Shown here: piece by piece, positions 40,705 through 48,969 of the stretch
Layout: every line of letters starts with the position of its first letter
Numbering within the stretch: position 1 is the stretch's first letter
NCBI GenBank assembly: GCA_045535505.1
Contig: JAZSLU010000004.1
Span: 124,001-188,000, forward strand
DNA from: CAKSST01 sp045535505
Lineage (GTDB): Bacteria; Bacillota; Clostridia; Oscillospirales; Acutalibacteraceae
DNA: 64,000 bases
Direction of reading: 5' to 3'
The notes under the pieces: model-generated
What the model was told of the DNA's origin: nothing
What the model saw: only the letters and a program-made list of their open reading frames with translations
The model's database searches: none
Position numbers and translations under genes: made by a program

Positions 40705-40758
40705 AAATTTTAATTTTCATAAAAAGCATTAACTATCAAATAAAATAATAAAGAACAA

Positions 40759-40790
40759 GGCACGAACTAATTTTTAGTTCGTGCCAAATT
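40759..40790. terminator. Bidirectional terminator
   Basis: A 12-bp perfect stem (GGCACGAACTAA and complement) with a T-rich tail on both strands, between thiT and the converging glycan cluster. Confidence 0.85.
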
Positions 40791-42374
40791 TTATTTTAAT
40801 AATTCTCGAAGTTTTCTTAATGGCTTAGTTATTTTCCAACTAAAACTTTGTTTGTAATAGTTTATTTCTTGGTTTGCTTTGATTAACTGTTCTTCCAGAT
40901 TTTTAATTTTTACATTTTTTTCTATGAAAATATCAGGATACAAATCTGCCAGACTGGTAAAGCCGGAGTCTTTGGAAATACGGGAGTTTGCGATATTATA
41001 ACAGCAAACATCAATAATATTTTCAACTTCAAATAAAACTTCTATAATGTCACCTTTTGTAAAATTGCCATTAATAATATATTGAGGGTCGGTTGTTTTA
41101 AAAAAGTGTTTATAATTTAAAATGTCAGCATTAAGAGGTGTTATGTCTATCTTTTTACCATCAACAGATGCCGTTGCGCTGTTTATGATGATGTTGTACC
41201 CTTCAAGGGGATCTACTCTTAATTTTGTTGCCGAGTTGTTAATTGTGAATTTTAACTTAAATTGCTTATTTTCTATTTGCGGTTTTACCAAAAAAGAATT
41301 TTCGGCAGAGAATTCTTTATCTGTAAAAAATATGGTAGATGTAACATCCAAGTTTTTGTTTTCAAAAAGAAACTCAAAATTTTCAAATCCTATAAGGTTA
41401 TCAGCAAAAAATTCTTTTTGAGTATAGTTGTATTTTTCTCTAAAGCATGTAGATACTTTTTCATTTAAATAGTTACTCATAAAATATTGACATGCTTGAT
41501 TTTTCAATAATGAGCCAAAAGCAGGATGTTGAGAAAGAAGAAAATATTTTTCACAAATCAAATCTTCTTGAGAAGATGCATTTTTATTTATAAAATGGTT
41601 TTTAAAAGCTTTTATAAACAACTCGTTGTCTATTCTATTGAACATAGAAATAAAAATATTAGATATTTCGCTTAGATTTCTGTTTGTATTGTCAATAGAA
41701 ACGGCACTGGTATTTTCGTTTTCTCCAACGGTTCTTCTGTGATTTACGAGTATTTCCTCTATTATATGAATGTCATATTTTTCACACAATCTAATCCAAT
41801 AATCGAAATCAGGCAACTGGCGATATGCACCGTTATAATATCCAATTTCTTTATAAATGTTTTTTCTTATTAATATGCTTGGGTGGCATAGACAATTGCC
41901 TTTAAAATAAAATCTATTAATCCATTCGTGTTGGGGACGATTCTTTTTAATAAATGTATTAAGGTCTATAGTGCCGTTAGATTCAAGAGGTTTTCGGTTT
42001 TCATCCACAAAATCTGCCCAGGTAAAACATGCTGCACAATCAATGTTTTTATCCATATATGCAACTTGCTTAGAAAGTTTGCCTTGACACCAAATATCAT
42101 CAGAATTAATAAGTGCAATATACTCTCCGATAGAGTTTTCTATCAAAAACTCTAATATTCTTGTGGGACCTATGTTTTCTTCAAGAAAAAAAGTTTTTAT
42201 GCGTTCATCAGTATATTTTTTAATTACTTCTACAGAGTTATCGGAAGATTTATCATCAGCAATAAGCAACTCGAAATCGGCATAATCTTGTAATAAAACG
42301 CTTTCGATTGCCTCGCCGATATAGTCTTGATGATTATAAGATGGGATTATAACACTTATTTTAGGAGTATGCAT
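40791..42374 (-). CDS. Family 2 glycosyltransferase with C-terminal extension
   Basis: A 527-residue protein. Residues 1-230 are a GT-A fold of family GT2: ISVIIPSYNHQDYIGEAIESVL, LLIADDKSSDNS, and the INSDDIW metal-binding DxD-type motif near residue 96. Residues 340-480 look like a beta-rich accessory domain. The end is a basic coiled helix (NQEINYYKQSFSWKITKPLRKL) often found on rhamnan or capsule transferases. It is the last gene of the minus-strand cluster, 8 bases after the large transferase. The acceptor is unknown. Confidence 0.85.
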   Translation of the reverse strand: MHTPKISVIIPSYNHQDYIGEAIESVLLQDYADFELLIADDKSSDNSVEVIKKYTDERIKTFFLEENIGPTRILEFLIENSIGEYIALINSDDIWCQGKLSKQVAYMDKNIDCAACFTWADFVDENRKPLESNGTIDLNTFIKKNRPQHEWINRFYFKGNCLCHPSILIRKNIYKEIGYYNGAYRQLPDFDYWIRLCEKYDIHIIEEILVNHRRTVGENENTSAVSIDNTNRNLSEISNIFISMFNRIDNELFIKAFKNHFINKNASSQEDLICEKYFLLSQHPAFGSLLKNQACQYFMSNYLNEKVSTCFREKYNYTQKEFFADNLIGFENFEFLFENKNLDVTSTIFFTDKEFSAENSFLVKPQIENKQFKLKFTINNSATKLRVDPLEGYNIIINSATASVDGKKIDITPLNADILNYKHFFKTTDPQYIINGNFTKGDIIEVLFEVENIIDVCCYNIANSRISKDSGFTSLADLYPDIFIEKNVKIKNLEEQLIKANQEINYYKQSFSWKITKPLRKLRELLK

Positions 42375-42382
42375 AATTAATT

Positions 42383-45250
42383 TTACCTTCCCAATATTTT
42401 TTTGATAATAATTTTAAACTTTCGATAAATTCTTTGAATTATATTTGGCACAAACTCCCGGTACAAAAATCCCGGAGTCTTTTTAATTGCTCGGAACAAT
42501 CTTTGGAAGATTGAAGGGACACATTCACGATATATAACTTTAATAAGAGGTTCTTTATATTCTTGAACATTGGTGGGTTTAACTTTTTTAGTAACGTTAT
42601 GAATGCTCTCATTTTGTGTTGCGTCATAAAGCAATTGCAATCTTGGTTTAAGCTGCGCATTGTAGCAATATAACTGTTTAATTTTGTTATGACCGTTTAT
42701 GCATATTTCTTTAAGTTGATCGGGATTTTTTATATAATATTCGATTTTTCTGATAATATCATTTGTGTCGTGCTCGATAATTACAATATCTTTATTATCA
42801 ACAAATCTGCCGTTGTTAAGTGAGAGTGCATCAGTAGCAAACATAGCAACATCTCTTAGAGCGGCATCTGTTAAGCAACCCGTAGGGAAACCGTCAAAAC
42901 TTCCGGGAACTATCTGACCGTTAATGTTTGGAGATAAAATAATATCCTTATCTTGATAAAAAGCGTCAAACCAATCTTGGCCTTGAGAACCATAAAATCT
43001 TATGTTGTTTATGCCCGTAATATCGAGGATATCTTTACTCCAAGGACCGACAACATGGAAATTGACAAAATTATATTTTTCACTAAGCCTTTTTGCGACA
43101 TCGATGAAAACGTCATAACCTTTGTCTTTGCCGGTTGGGGTATATTTGTGCGCCACAAAACAAACGTCAAGCGTTTCTTTATCGATTTTAAAATGTTTTT
43201 TATTAAAGACGGGAAGATCAATTTTTTCCAAAGGCATTACAACCCCAAAAATATCTTCTATCTGGTCTTCGGAGCAAAAACCTTTTTCTATTAGATATTG
43301 ATGAGTGATGTCTTGTGTAACTATAACTTTATGGAACCAAGGAGAAGAGAATATTTTCTTTAATTTTTCATCGCTTTCCTTAGAGTTGAGAGCAAAAGCT
43401 CCGCCCGGATAAAGAGTGAACACAAAAGGTATTTTATTCTTTTCGGCAAGATCAAGCAATTTTGTATCTGCAGTTTTCAAAAAATTACAATAAAGAAGAT
43501 TTGCTTTAATAGGAATTTTTGGATCTAATTTGAGAATTCTATCACTTAATTCGGGATGATTTCTTTTATAGTCAATAACAACTTCATTAAAAAACCTCTG
43601 TTGAGATTTTTTTGCATCGCCATAAAGAGCAGAACCGTCAGAATAAACTACAGAATTAGGAATTGTTTGCAAAATAGAGTTGAATTCTTGATATCTGAAA
43701 CCCGAGTGAGGATGTGGGAAGAAGTCGTCAATTACAGCAACGCTTATTTGCTCGGGAAAGCACAAACCCATATTTGCAAGATCTTTATAACAACGATCGC
43801 AATATTCTTGAAATTCGGCATCATAAGTAAAGTTTAAATATTTATTGTATTTATGAATCTCTTTAATTAAAAATTTACATTGCGCCGCAAAACTTTCTCC
43901 GCTCCATACGCCTTTTTCATGTTTTCTATATACGGTGTATGGCATATTTATTATGCCAATGTCTCCAAATTGTGAACAGAATATATTAAACATCCAGTCA
44001 ACAGAAAATTTATCTTCAAAAAGGGAGTCATTAACATATTTTAATACGTGACCGTTAAAAAATGTGGCACTGAAATTTCCGATATAATTAAGTTTTGCCA
44101 ATTCTTCGGTAGGAAGTATGTCGTTATAACCCAAATCATGAATTTCATATTTTTGTTCATTTTGCCAATATAACATTAATTTGTTATAAGAAGATGCAAA
44201 TTGTGGATTCTTTTCACAAAATTCAAGGTGCTTAGCCAATCTGTTAGACGTTGAATAATAGTCGTCTCCTTCGCAAAAGGAAAAATAATCACAATTACTA
44301 TCTTTTATTAAATTTATAAGTTTGTTAAGATTAGGAATAATACCTATATTCGTCTTGTTTTTGTGAAAACTGATAGTTATATTTTCGCAGCTTGGCAATG
44401 CTGCAATAAAATTATCTATGGTTTCTATTGTTCCATCGGTAGAATGGTCATCACAAATAATTATATTGAGTTTGAAGTTGCCGTATTGTTCTAATACAGA
44501 ATCCAAACAGGCTTCAATATATGGTTTGTGGTTATAGGTGAGCACACCTATGGTAATAAGAGGTGTATTATTGGTTTTGCTATTTTTTAATACAACTCTA
44601 TCAAGGATGGCATCGAGCTTTTTATTTAGTTTTTCTGTTTTAATTTTGGTGGAAGTTGAATGTTCGTCTTTTAGTAAAATGCACAGAGTGTCGGTTTGGA
44701 AAACCAAATGGCAATATTGCTTTGCTTTTTCGTAAAAGGCAGATGTATTGCCTTCTTGTTTGTTATCAAAGACAAAGAAAGAGCCTTCGTTCATCAAGGT
44801 GTAAAAACTATCAAAGTCTTTTTCGTTGAGATTAATAGCATTTAAACAGTTAATATACACCATGTCCGGCAGAACGTTTTTACTTCTCAAATGATTAAGA
44901 GATAAGTCGAGAGGTTTTCTGATTATATTTATGCTTTCACCGTAAGCGCAATCGTTTTTGTATTTTAAAACATCATTATATGTGCGTTCAACAGAACTGT
45001 CGTTTTCGTAAATGTAAGAGTTTATGCTATATGTGTTACCGCCGTTTTTAAATACGCTATATCCTACGGAAAAAAGGTGTCTGCCTTTGTCGGAATTAAT
45101 TTCGACGTAGGTTTTGATATTTTGGGTTTTAATTAGATAAGAAATCAAAAAGGTTTTTGCTGTACTTAAATGGTTATCATAACTATCCTTTAATTCATCT
45201 TCCACTTTTTTGCAGGCTTCGTATATTGTGTAGTTTAAATCAGTATTCAT
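42383..45250 (-). CDS. Three-domain protein: methyltransferase-like + GT2 + GT4-type glycosyltransferase
   Basis: A 955-residue protein. Residues 1-200 resemble a class I methyltransferase fold (TYVEINSDKGRHLFSVGYSVFK), but the SAM-binding glycines are not convincing. Residues 230-480 are a GT2 domain (ITIGVLTYNHKPYIEACLDSVL, IICDDHSTDGTIE, FCEGDDYY). Residues 520-880 form a GT4-like GT-B domain (VAVIDDFFPHPHSGFRYQEF, LDVCFVAHKYTPTGKDKGYDVFIDVAKRL read in parts, SFDGFPTGCLTDAALRDVAMFAT). The tail repeats a basic motif (FxREFVPNIIQRIYRKFK). Two transferase folds in one chain suggest two successive sugar additions. Confidence 0.83.
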   Translation of the reverse strand: MNTDLNYTIYEACKKVEDELKDSYDNHLSTAKTFLISYLIKTQNIKTYVEINSDKGRHLFSVGYSVFKNGGNTYSINSYIYENDSSVERTYNDVLKYKNDCAYGESINIIRKPLDLSLNHLRSKNVLPDMVYINCLNAINLNEKDFDSFYTLMNEGSFFVFDNKQEGNTSAFYEKAKQYCHLVFQTDTLCILLKDEHSTSTKIKTEKLNKKLDAILDRVVLKNSKTNNTPLITIGVLTYNHKPYIEACLDSVLEQYGNFKLNIIICDDHSTDGTIETIDNFIAALPSCENITISFHKNKTNIGIIPNLNKLINLIKDSNCDYFSFCEGDDYYSTSNRLAKHLEFCEKNPQFASSYNKLMLYWQNEQKYEIHDLGYNDILPTEELAKLNYIGNFSATFFNGHVLKYVNDSLFEDKFSVDWMFNIFCSQFGDIGIINMPYTVYRKHEKGVWSGESFAAQCKFLIKEIHKYNKYLNFTYDAEFQEYCDRCYKDLANMGLCFPEQISVAVIDDFFPHPHSGFRYQEFNSILQTIPNSVVYSDGSALYGDAKKSQQRFFNEVVIDYKRNHPELSDRILKLDPKIPIKANLLYCNFLKTADTKLLDLAEKNKIPFVFTLYPGGAFALNSKESDEKLKKIFSSPWFHKVIVTQDITHQYLIEKGFCSEDQIEDIFGVVMPLEKIDLPVFNKKHFKIDKETLDVCFVAHKYTPTGKDKGYDVFIDVAKRLSEKYNFVNFHVVGPWSKDILDITGINNIRFYGSQGQDWFDAFYQDKDIILSPNINGQIVPGSFDGFPTGCLTDAALRDVAMFATDALSLNNGRFVDNKDIVIIEHDTNDIIRKIEYYIKNPDQLKEICINGHNKIKQLYCYNAQLKPRLQLLYDATQNESIHNVTKKVKPTNVQEYKEPLIKVIYRECVPSIFQRLFRAIKKTPGFLYREFVPNIIQRIYRKFKIIIKKILGR

Positions 45251-45265
45251 TGATATCCCACCATA

Positions 45266-46384
45266 TTAGTTGTTATAAATTTCAATAATTATATCGCATA
45301 TCTTTTCGGCAACAGAAGGTTTCATATCTGCGTATATTGGCAAACAAAGAATTCTGTCGGCTGCATATTTCGCATTAGGCACATTGGAATTGCAGTCGGC
45401 ATAAGGTTTAATATCTGTTAAGAGAGGATAGAAGTATTTTCGAGCAAAGACATTGTATTGTGCAAGTCTGTCGAAAAGTGCGTCTCTTGTTTTTCCAAAT
45501 AATTTTTCGTCAACCAAAACGGGCAAATAGGAATAGTTGTATTTTATGTTATCAGAAATGTTTGTAAACATTAAACCGTCGATTTTGTTTAGTTTGCTTT
45601 TATAAATTTCATAGACGATTTTACGATGTTCAATGCTTTGGTTTATATTTTCCAAGTTTGTCAAGCCCATTGCTGCCTGAAACTCGTTCATCTTTGCGTT
45701 TAGTGCAATGCAGGAGATGGTTTCGGGACCTTCAATGCCAAAGTTTTTAGCCAAATCAAGTCTTTTTTTATAGTTTTCATTGCTATATGCTACTGCGCCG
45801 CCTTCAATAGTGTTAAAAACTTTAGTAGCATGAAAAGAGAACATTGACATATCTCCGAAGGAAGAAATTGGTTTATTATCAACTTCAATGCCAAAAGCGT
45901 GAGCGGCATCATATATAACACGAAGATTGTATTTGTCTGCTATTTTCTGTATTTTTTCGACATTGCAAGGGTGGCCATAAACATGAACGGGAACGATGGC
46001 AGAGGTGTTTTCGGTTATTAATGACTCTATTTTATCCTCGTCAATGGTGTAGTCGTTGAGTTTTATATCACAGAAAACGGGTTTAAGATTGTTCATGGAA
46101 ATTGCGTGGGCAGTTGATACAAAAGTGAAAGGTGTTGTAATTACTTCACCATGTAAATCTAAGGATTTGATTGCACAGTCTAAGGCAAGGTGACCGTTAG
46201 CAAATAAGGTTAAATTTTTGGTTTTAAGATATTCTTTTAGTGCTTCTTCAAGCTCATTATGTAGAGGTCCGTTGTTTGTTAACCAATTTGTTTGCCAAAT
46301 AGATTTTATTTTTTCTGTGTATTTTTCAAATGTAGGCATAGAAGATTTGGTGACAAGTATTGGCTGTTCAAATTTTGATATCAT
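45266..46384 (-). CDS. DegT/DnrJ/EryC1/StrS-family sugar aminotransferase
   Basis: A 372-residue PLP enzyme. The PLP lysine is Lys188 in SFHATKVFNTIEGG. VIYDAAHAFG holds the pyridine-binding Asp, and ITTPFTFVSTAHAI is the typical early strand. Such enzymes aminate nucleotide-linked keto sugars, for example at C3 or C4 of dTDP or UDP sugars. The four-base overlap with the acyltransferase gene upstream suggests that the new amine is then acylated. No nucleotide-sugar dehydratase or dTDP pathway gene is in the window. Confidence 0.88.
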   Translation of the reverse strand: MISKFEQPILVTKSSMPTFEKYTEKIKSIWQTNWLTNNGPLHNELEEALKEYLKTKNLTLFANGHLALDCAIKSLDLHGEVITTPFTFVSTAHAISMNNLKPVFCDIKLNDYTIDEDKIESLITENTSAIVPVHVYGHPCNVEKIQKIADKYNLRVIYDAAHAFGIEVDNKPISSFGDMSMFSFHATKVFNTIEGGAVAYSNENYKKRLDLAKNFGIEGPETISCIALNAKMNEFQAAMGLTNLENINQSIEHRKIVYEIYKSKLNKIDGLMFTNISDNIKYNYSYLPVLVDEKLFGKTRDALFDRLAQYNVFARKYFYPLLTDIKPYADCNSNVPNAKYAADRILCLPIYADMKPSVAEKICDIIIEIYNN

Positions 46385-46947
46385 AATGCAACATCCTCTT
46401 TAAGAAAATTCTTTTCCAGTTCTAATAAATCTTTTTTTCTTTGTTTTATTGTTTTACAAGGAATTCCGGCATTAACCGTCCATTCGTTAATATTTCCTCT
46501 AATTAAACTAAAAGCTCCAAATGAAGCGCCTTCGTTTAACACAGCACCCGGCAGAACCACGCTTGTGGCGCCTATAATAACGTGTTTGCCAATGAAAACT
46601 TTTTCCTGAGTCACTTTTTTATACTTGTTCGGAATTAAAGGGTTGGTCATAGTCTCGCCCGAATAATCGTCTGATAAGGCGTAAACGCTTACCCTTGAGG
46701 AGATGTTGGCAAAATCGCATATCTCTATACCTTTTTCTCCTCCGAATAATGCGCTGAAAACGGCAATATGAATGTAGTTTCCAATAGTTATATTTCCGCT
46801 TAATATACAAAAGTCATCAATGCGCACATTGTTTCCTATATATATTTTTTCCGGACTGTAGAAACTGGCTTTTTTGCTGATGCGAACGTTTTCGCCAACG
46901 TGCTTAAAGCCTAATTTCAAAAGTTCTTCTCGACTGTAAATACCCAA
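46381..46947 (-). CDS. Hexapeptide-repeat acyltransferase (LbH fold)
   Basis: About 188 residues of left-handed beta-helix. Hexapeptide repeats run through YIGNNVRIDDFCILSGNITIG, GGEKGIEICDFANIS, FIGKHVIIGATSVVLPGAVLNEGASFGAFSL (read in parts). The N-terminus (GIYSREELLKLGFKHVGENV) matches sugar-amine acetyltransferases of the WbbJ/FdtC kind. I prefer a TTG start at 46947, which has GGTGAT five bases upstream. A GTG at 46959 lacks a ribosome site. It is first in the cluster and probably N-acetylates the amino sugar made by the aminotransferase. Confidence 0.82.
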   Translation of the reverse strand: MGIYSREELLKLGFKHVGENVRISKKASFYSPEKIYIGNNVRIDDFCILSGNITIGNYIHIAVFSALFGGEKGIEICDFANISSRVSVYALSDDYSGETMTNPLIPNKYKKVTQEKVFIGKHVIIGATSVVLPGAVLNEGASFGAFSLIRGNINEWTVNAGIPCKTIKQRKKDLLELEKNFLKEDVAL

Positions 46948-47020
46948 ACTAATCACCACTGATTTTTAAAATATGTAACGAAAACTATTACATCGTAAAC
47001 CTTAGCATTATTTATGCATA

Positions 47021-47049
47021 ATTATATCATCTATAGGCGGTTTTTGCAA
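47021..47049 (-). promoter_or_regulatory. Promoter of the glycan cluster
   Basis: On the minus strand TTGCAA, 17 bases, TATAAT, about 75 bases before the acyltransferase start. Confidence 0.65.
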
Positions 47050-47098
47050 CAATAAACTGGTTAACTATATACAGAACAATAAGTTAATCCTTGCTTTT

Positions 47099-47127
47099 GC
47101 ATAATCTTAGCGATTCTTTCATACATT
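47099..47127 (+). promoter_or_regulatory. Sigma-E promoter of spoIIID
   Basis: GCATAAT (47099-47105), 14 bases, CATACATT (47120-47127). It matches the sigma-E consensus KMATATT-N14-CATACAHT at all but one position. Confidence 0.8.
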
Positions 47128-47155
47128 TAAGTAAACCCTTTTTGGAGGTTTGTGT

Positions 47156-47404
47156 ATGAAAGGAGCCGTTGAGGAACGCGCGGTGGAGCTTGGTGAATAT
47201 ATAACACAATCTGGTGCGACAGTAAGGGCAACAGCCAAAAAGTTTTGCATTTCAAAATCTACCGTACATAAAGACGTTACCGAAAAACTAAAAAAAGAGC
47301 ATCCGCAACTTTATATGCAAGTAAAACAGGTGCTTGAGAAAAATAAAAGCGAAAGACATATACGCGGCGGCTTGGCTACACGCAGAAAATACAAGGGAGA
47401 ATAA
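47156..47404 (+). CDS. spoIIID: Sporulation transcription factor SpoIIID
   Basis: An 82-residue DNA-binding protein. The helix-turn-helix is TVRATAKKFCISKSTVHKDVTEKL and the conserved tail is RHIRGGLATRRKYKG. In Bacillus it adjusts the sigma-E regulon in the mother cell and helps switch to sigma-K. I chose ATG 47156 because GGAGG lies seven bases upstream. A sigma-E-type promoter precedes it and a terminator follows. Confidence 0.97.
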   Translation: MKGAVEERAVELGEYITQSGATVRATAKKFCISKSTVHKDVTEKLKKEHPQLYMQVKQVLEKNKSERHIRGGLATRRKYKGE

Positions 47405-47415
47405 TATTGTTTTGG

Positions 47416-47450
47416 GGCTGACAGCAAAAACTGTCGGCCTTTCTTGTTTA
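47416..47450 (+). terminator. spoIIID terminator
   Basis: GGCTGACAG / CTGTCGGCC stem with loop CAAAAA and tail TTTCTTGTTT. Confidence 0.85.
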
Positions 47451-47494
47451 AAATCAAAAAAATGCATAAAATAAATAAAAAGGAGTTAGAAAAT

Positions 47495-48643
47495 ATGGCG
47501 AACAGAATTGTGCTTAATGAAACAAGTTATCACGGTAAAGGAGCAATAAACGAGATTGCAAACGAAATTAAGGCAAGACAATATAACAAGGTTTTTGTTT
47601 GTGCTGATCCTGCACTCGTTGATTTGGGGGTTGCCAAAAAGGTTACCGATCTTTTGGAAAAAGAAAATATCGATTATGAAATTTACAGTGATATTAAACC
47701 CAACCCAACCATTCAAAACGTGCAGTTTGGTGTGTATGCTTTCAAAAAAAGAAAAGCCGATTGCATTTTGGCAATAGGCGGAGGCTCGGTAATTGATACA
47801 GCGAAGGCGATAGGCATTATAGTCACCAATCCCGACTTTGCCGAGGTGCGAAGTCTTGAAGGTGTTGCACCAACAAAAAATAAAAGTGTTCCGATAATTG
47901 CAGTGCCTACAACGGCAGGAACGGCAGCAGAGGTTACAATAAATTACGTTATAACCGATGAAGAAAACGACAAAAAAATGGTGTGTGTTGACGTAAATGA
48001 TATTCCTGTCGTTGCTATTGTTGACCCCGACATGATGAAATCTATGCCACAAAGCCTTGCCGCCGCCACAGGCATGGATGCGCTAACCCACGCGATAGAA
48101 GGGTATATCACCAAAGGTGCGTGGGAAATGAGTGATATGTTCCACATTAAAGCTATTGAAATAATAGCGTCTTGTTTGCGCAATGCAGTTAAGGGCGATG
48201 AAAAGAGTATTGAGGGTATGGCACTTGGGCAGTATATTGCAGGAATGGGATTTAGCAACGTTGGACTTGGCATTGTACACTCAATGGCGCACCCTTTGGG
48301 CGCACTTTACGACACACCTCACGGTATAGCAAACGCTATAATTTTACCTTATGTTATGGAATATAACGCTTCCTGCACGGGTGAAAAATATAGGCACATT
48401 GCAAAGGCAATGGGTGTTGAAAACACTGACGAAATGGGTATTGACGCTGTGCGAAAATCGGCGGTTGATGCGGTAAAAAAACTTGCAAAAGATGTTGGAA
48501 TTCCAAGCGACCTTAAAGGCATTGTTGATTTGGGTGACGTTGACTTTTTGGCTCAGTCAGCATTTGATGATGCTTGTCGTCCCGGCAACCCCAAAGACAC
48601 AAGTGTTGAAGATATAAAACAGTTGTATATAAAAATGTTATAA
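47495..48643 (+). CDS. fucO: Lactaldehyde reductase (1,2-propanediol oxidoreductase), iron ADH
   Basis: A 382-residue group III alcohol dehydrogenase with a close FucO pattern: MANRIVLNETSYHGKGA, LAIGGGSVIDTAKAIGII, PTTAGTAAEVTINYVITDEE, ATGMDALTHAIEGYITKGAW, GLGIVHSMAHPLGALYDTPHG. The metal ligands Asp, His, His, His lie in these blocks. FucO reduces lactaldehyde from fucose or rhamnose breakdown to 1,2-propanediol. No other fucose or rhamnose gene is in the window. I chose ATG 47495 with AAAAAGGAG upstream. No separate promoter is obvious after the spoIIID terminator. Confidence 0.92.
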   Translation: MANRIVLNETSYHGKGAINEIANEIKARQYNKVFVCADPALVDLGVAKKVTDLLEKENIDYEIYSDIKPNPTIQNVQFGVYAFKKRKADCILAIGGGSVIDTAKAIGIIVTNPDFAEVRSLEGVAPTKNKSVPIIAVPTTAGTAAEVTINYVITDEENDKKMVCVDVNDIPVVAIVDPDMMKSMPQSLAAATGMDALTHAIEGYITKGAWEMSDMFHIKAIEIIASCLRNAVKGDEKSIEGMALGQYIAGMGFSNVGLGIVHSMAHPLGALYDTPHGIANAIILPYVMEYNASCTGEKYRHIAKAMGVENTDEMGIDAVRKSAVDAVKKLAKDVGIPSDLKGIVDLGDVDFLAQSAFDDACRPGNPKDTSVEDIKQLYIKML

Positions 48644-48649
48644 ATGCTT

Positions 48650-48677
48650 AGCCGCAGTTTAATGCTGCGGCTTTTTA
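48650..48677 (+). terminator. fucO terminator
   Basis: AGCCGCAG / CTGCGGCT stem followed by TTTTTAT. Confidence 0.88.
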
Positions 48678-48878
48678 TATTGATTGACTTAAAAAGGTGT
48701 TTGTGGTATATTTATAATGGTTGTTTATACGCAAAAAAGCGTTTTGTTTTGAATCTGGGAAGTGTTTGAACAAACATATATGAGCGTATTAATATTTGCT
48801 TATTTATGCAATTTTTTTCATAATTAAGCAAAAAACATAAAAATATTTATTGATTATGCAAAAATTATTCAAAATTAC

Positions 48879-48907
48879 TTGACAAACTCAGGGTATAAGG
48901 GTATAAT
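48879..48907 (+). promoter_or_regulatory. argC operon promoter
   Basis: Perfect TTGACA (48879-48884), 17 bases, TATAAT (48902-48907). Confidence 0.85.
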
Positions 48908-48910
48908 TTC

Positions 48911-48959
48911 TGCATATTTATTCAAAACAATGCATAATTTATGCATATATGCATATTCA
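48911..48959 (+). promoter_or_regulatory. ARG-box-like ArgR operator cluster
   Basis: TGCATATTTATTCA (48911-48924) fits the ArgR/AhrC half-site pattern TGNAT-WWWW-ATNCA exactly and covers the transcription start. It is followed by overlapping TGCAT/ATGCA palindromes at 48931-48959 (a 15-base variant plus a further TGCATATTCA). Tandem boxes agree with cooperative binding of a hexameric ArgR. No argR gene is in the window. Confidence 0.7.
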
Positions 48960-48969
48960 GGAGAAATTT

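Larger units (their letters stand above)
48678..48969 (+). other. Arginine operon upstream region
   Basis: No gene is seen here. A possible first promoter (TTGACT 48684-48689, 17 bases, TATATT 48707-48712) lies far upstream. The stretch 48790-48880 is very AT-rich, with several half-palindromes of the TGCTTATTTATGCA kind. The main promoter and ARG-box-like palindromes are at 48879-48959. Confidence 0.5.
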
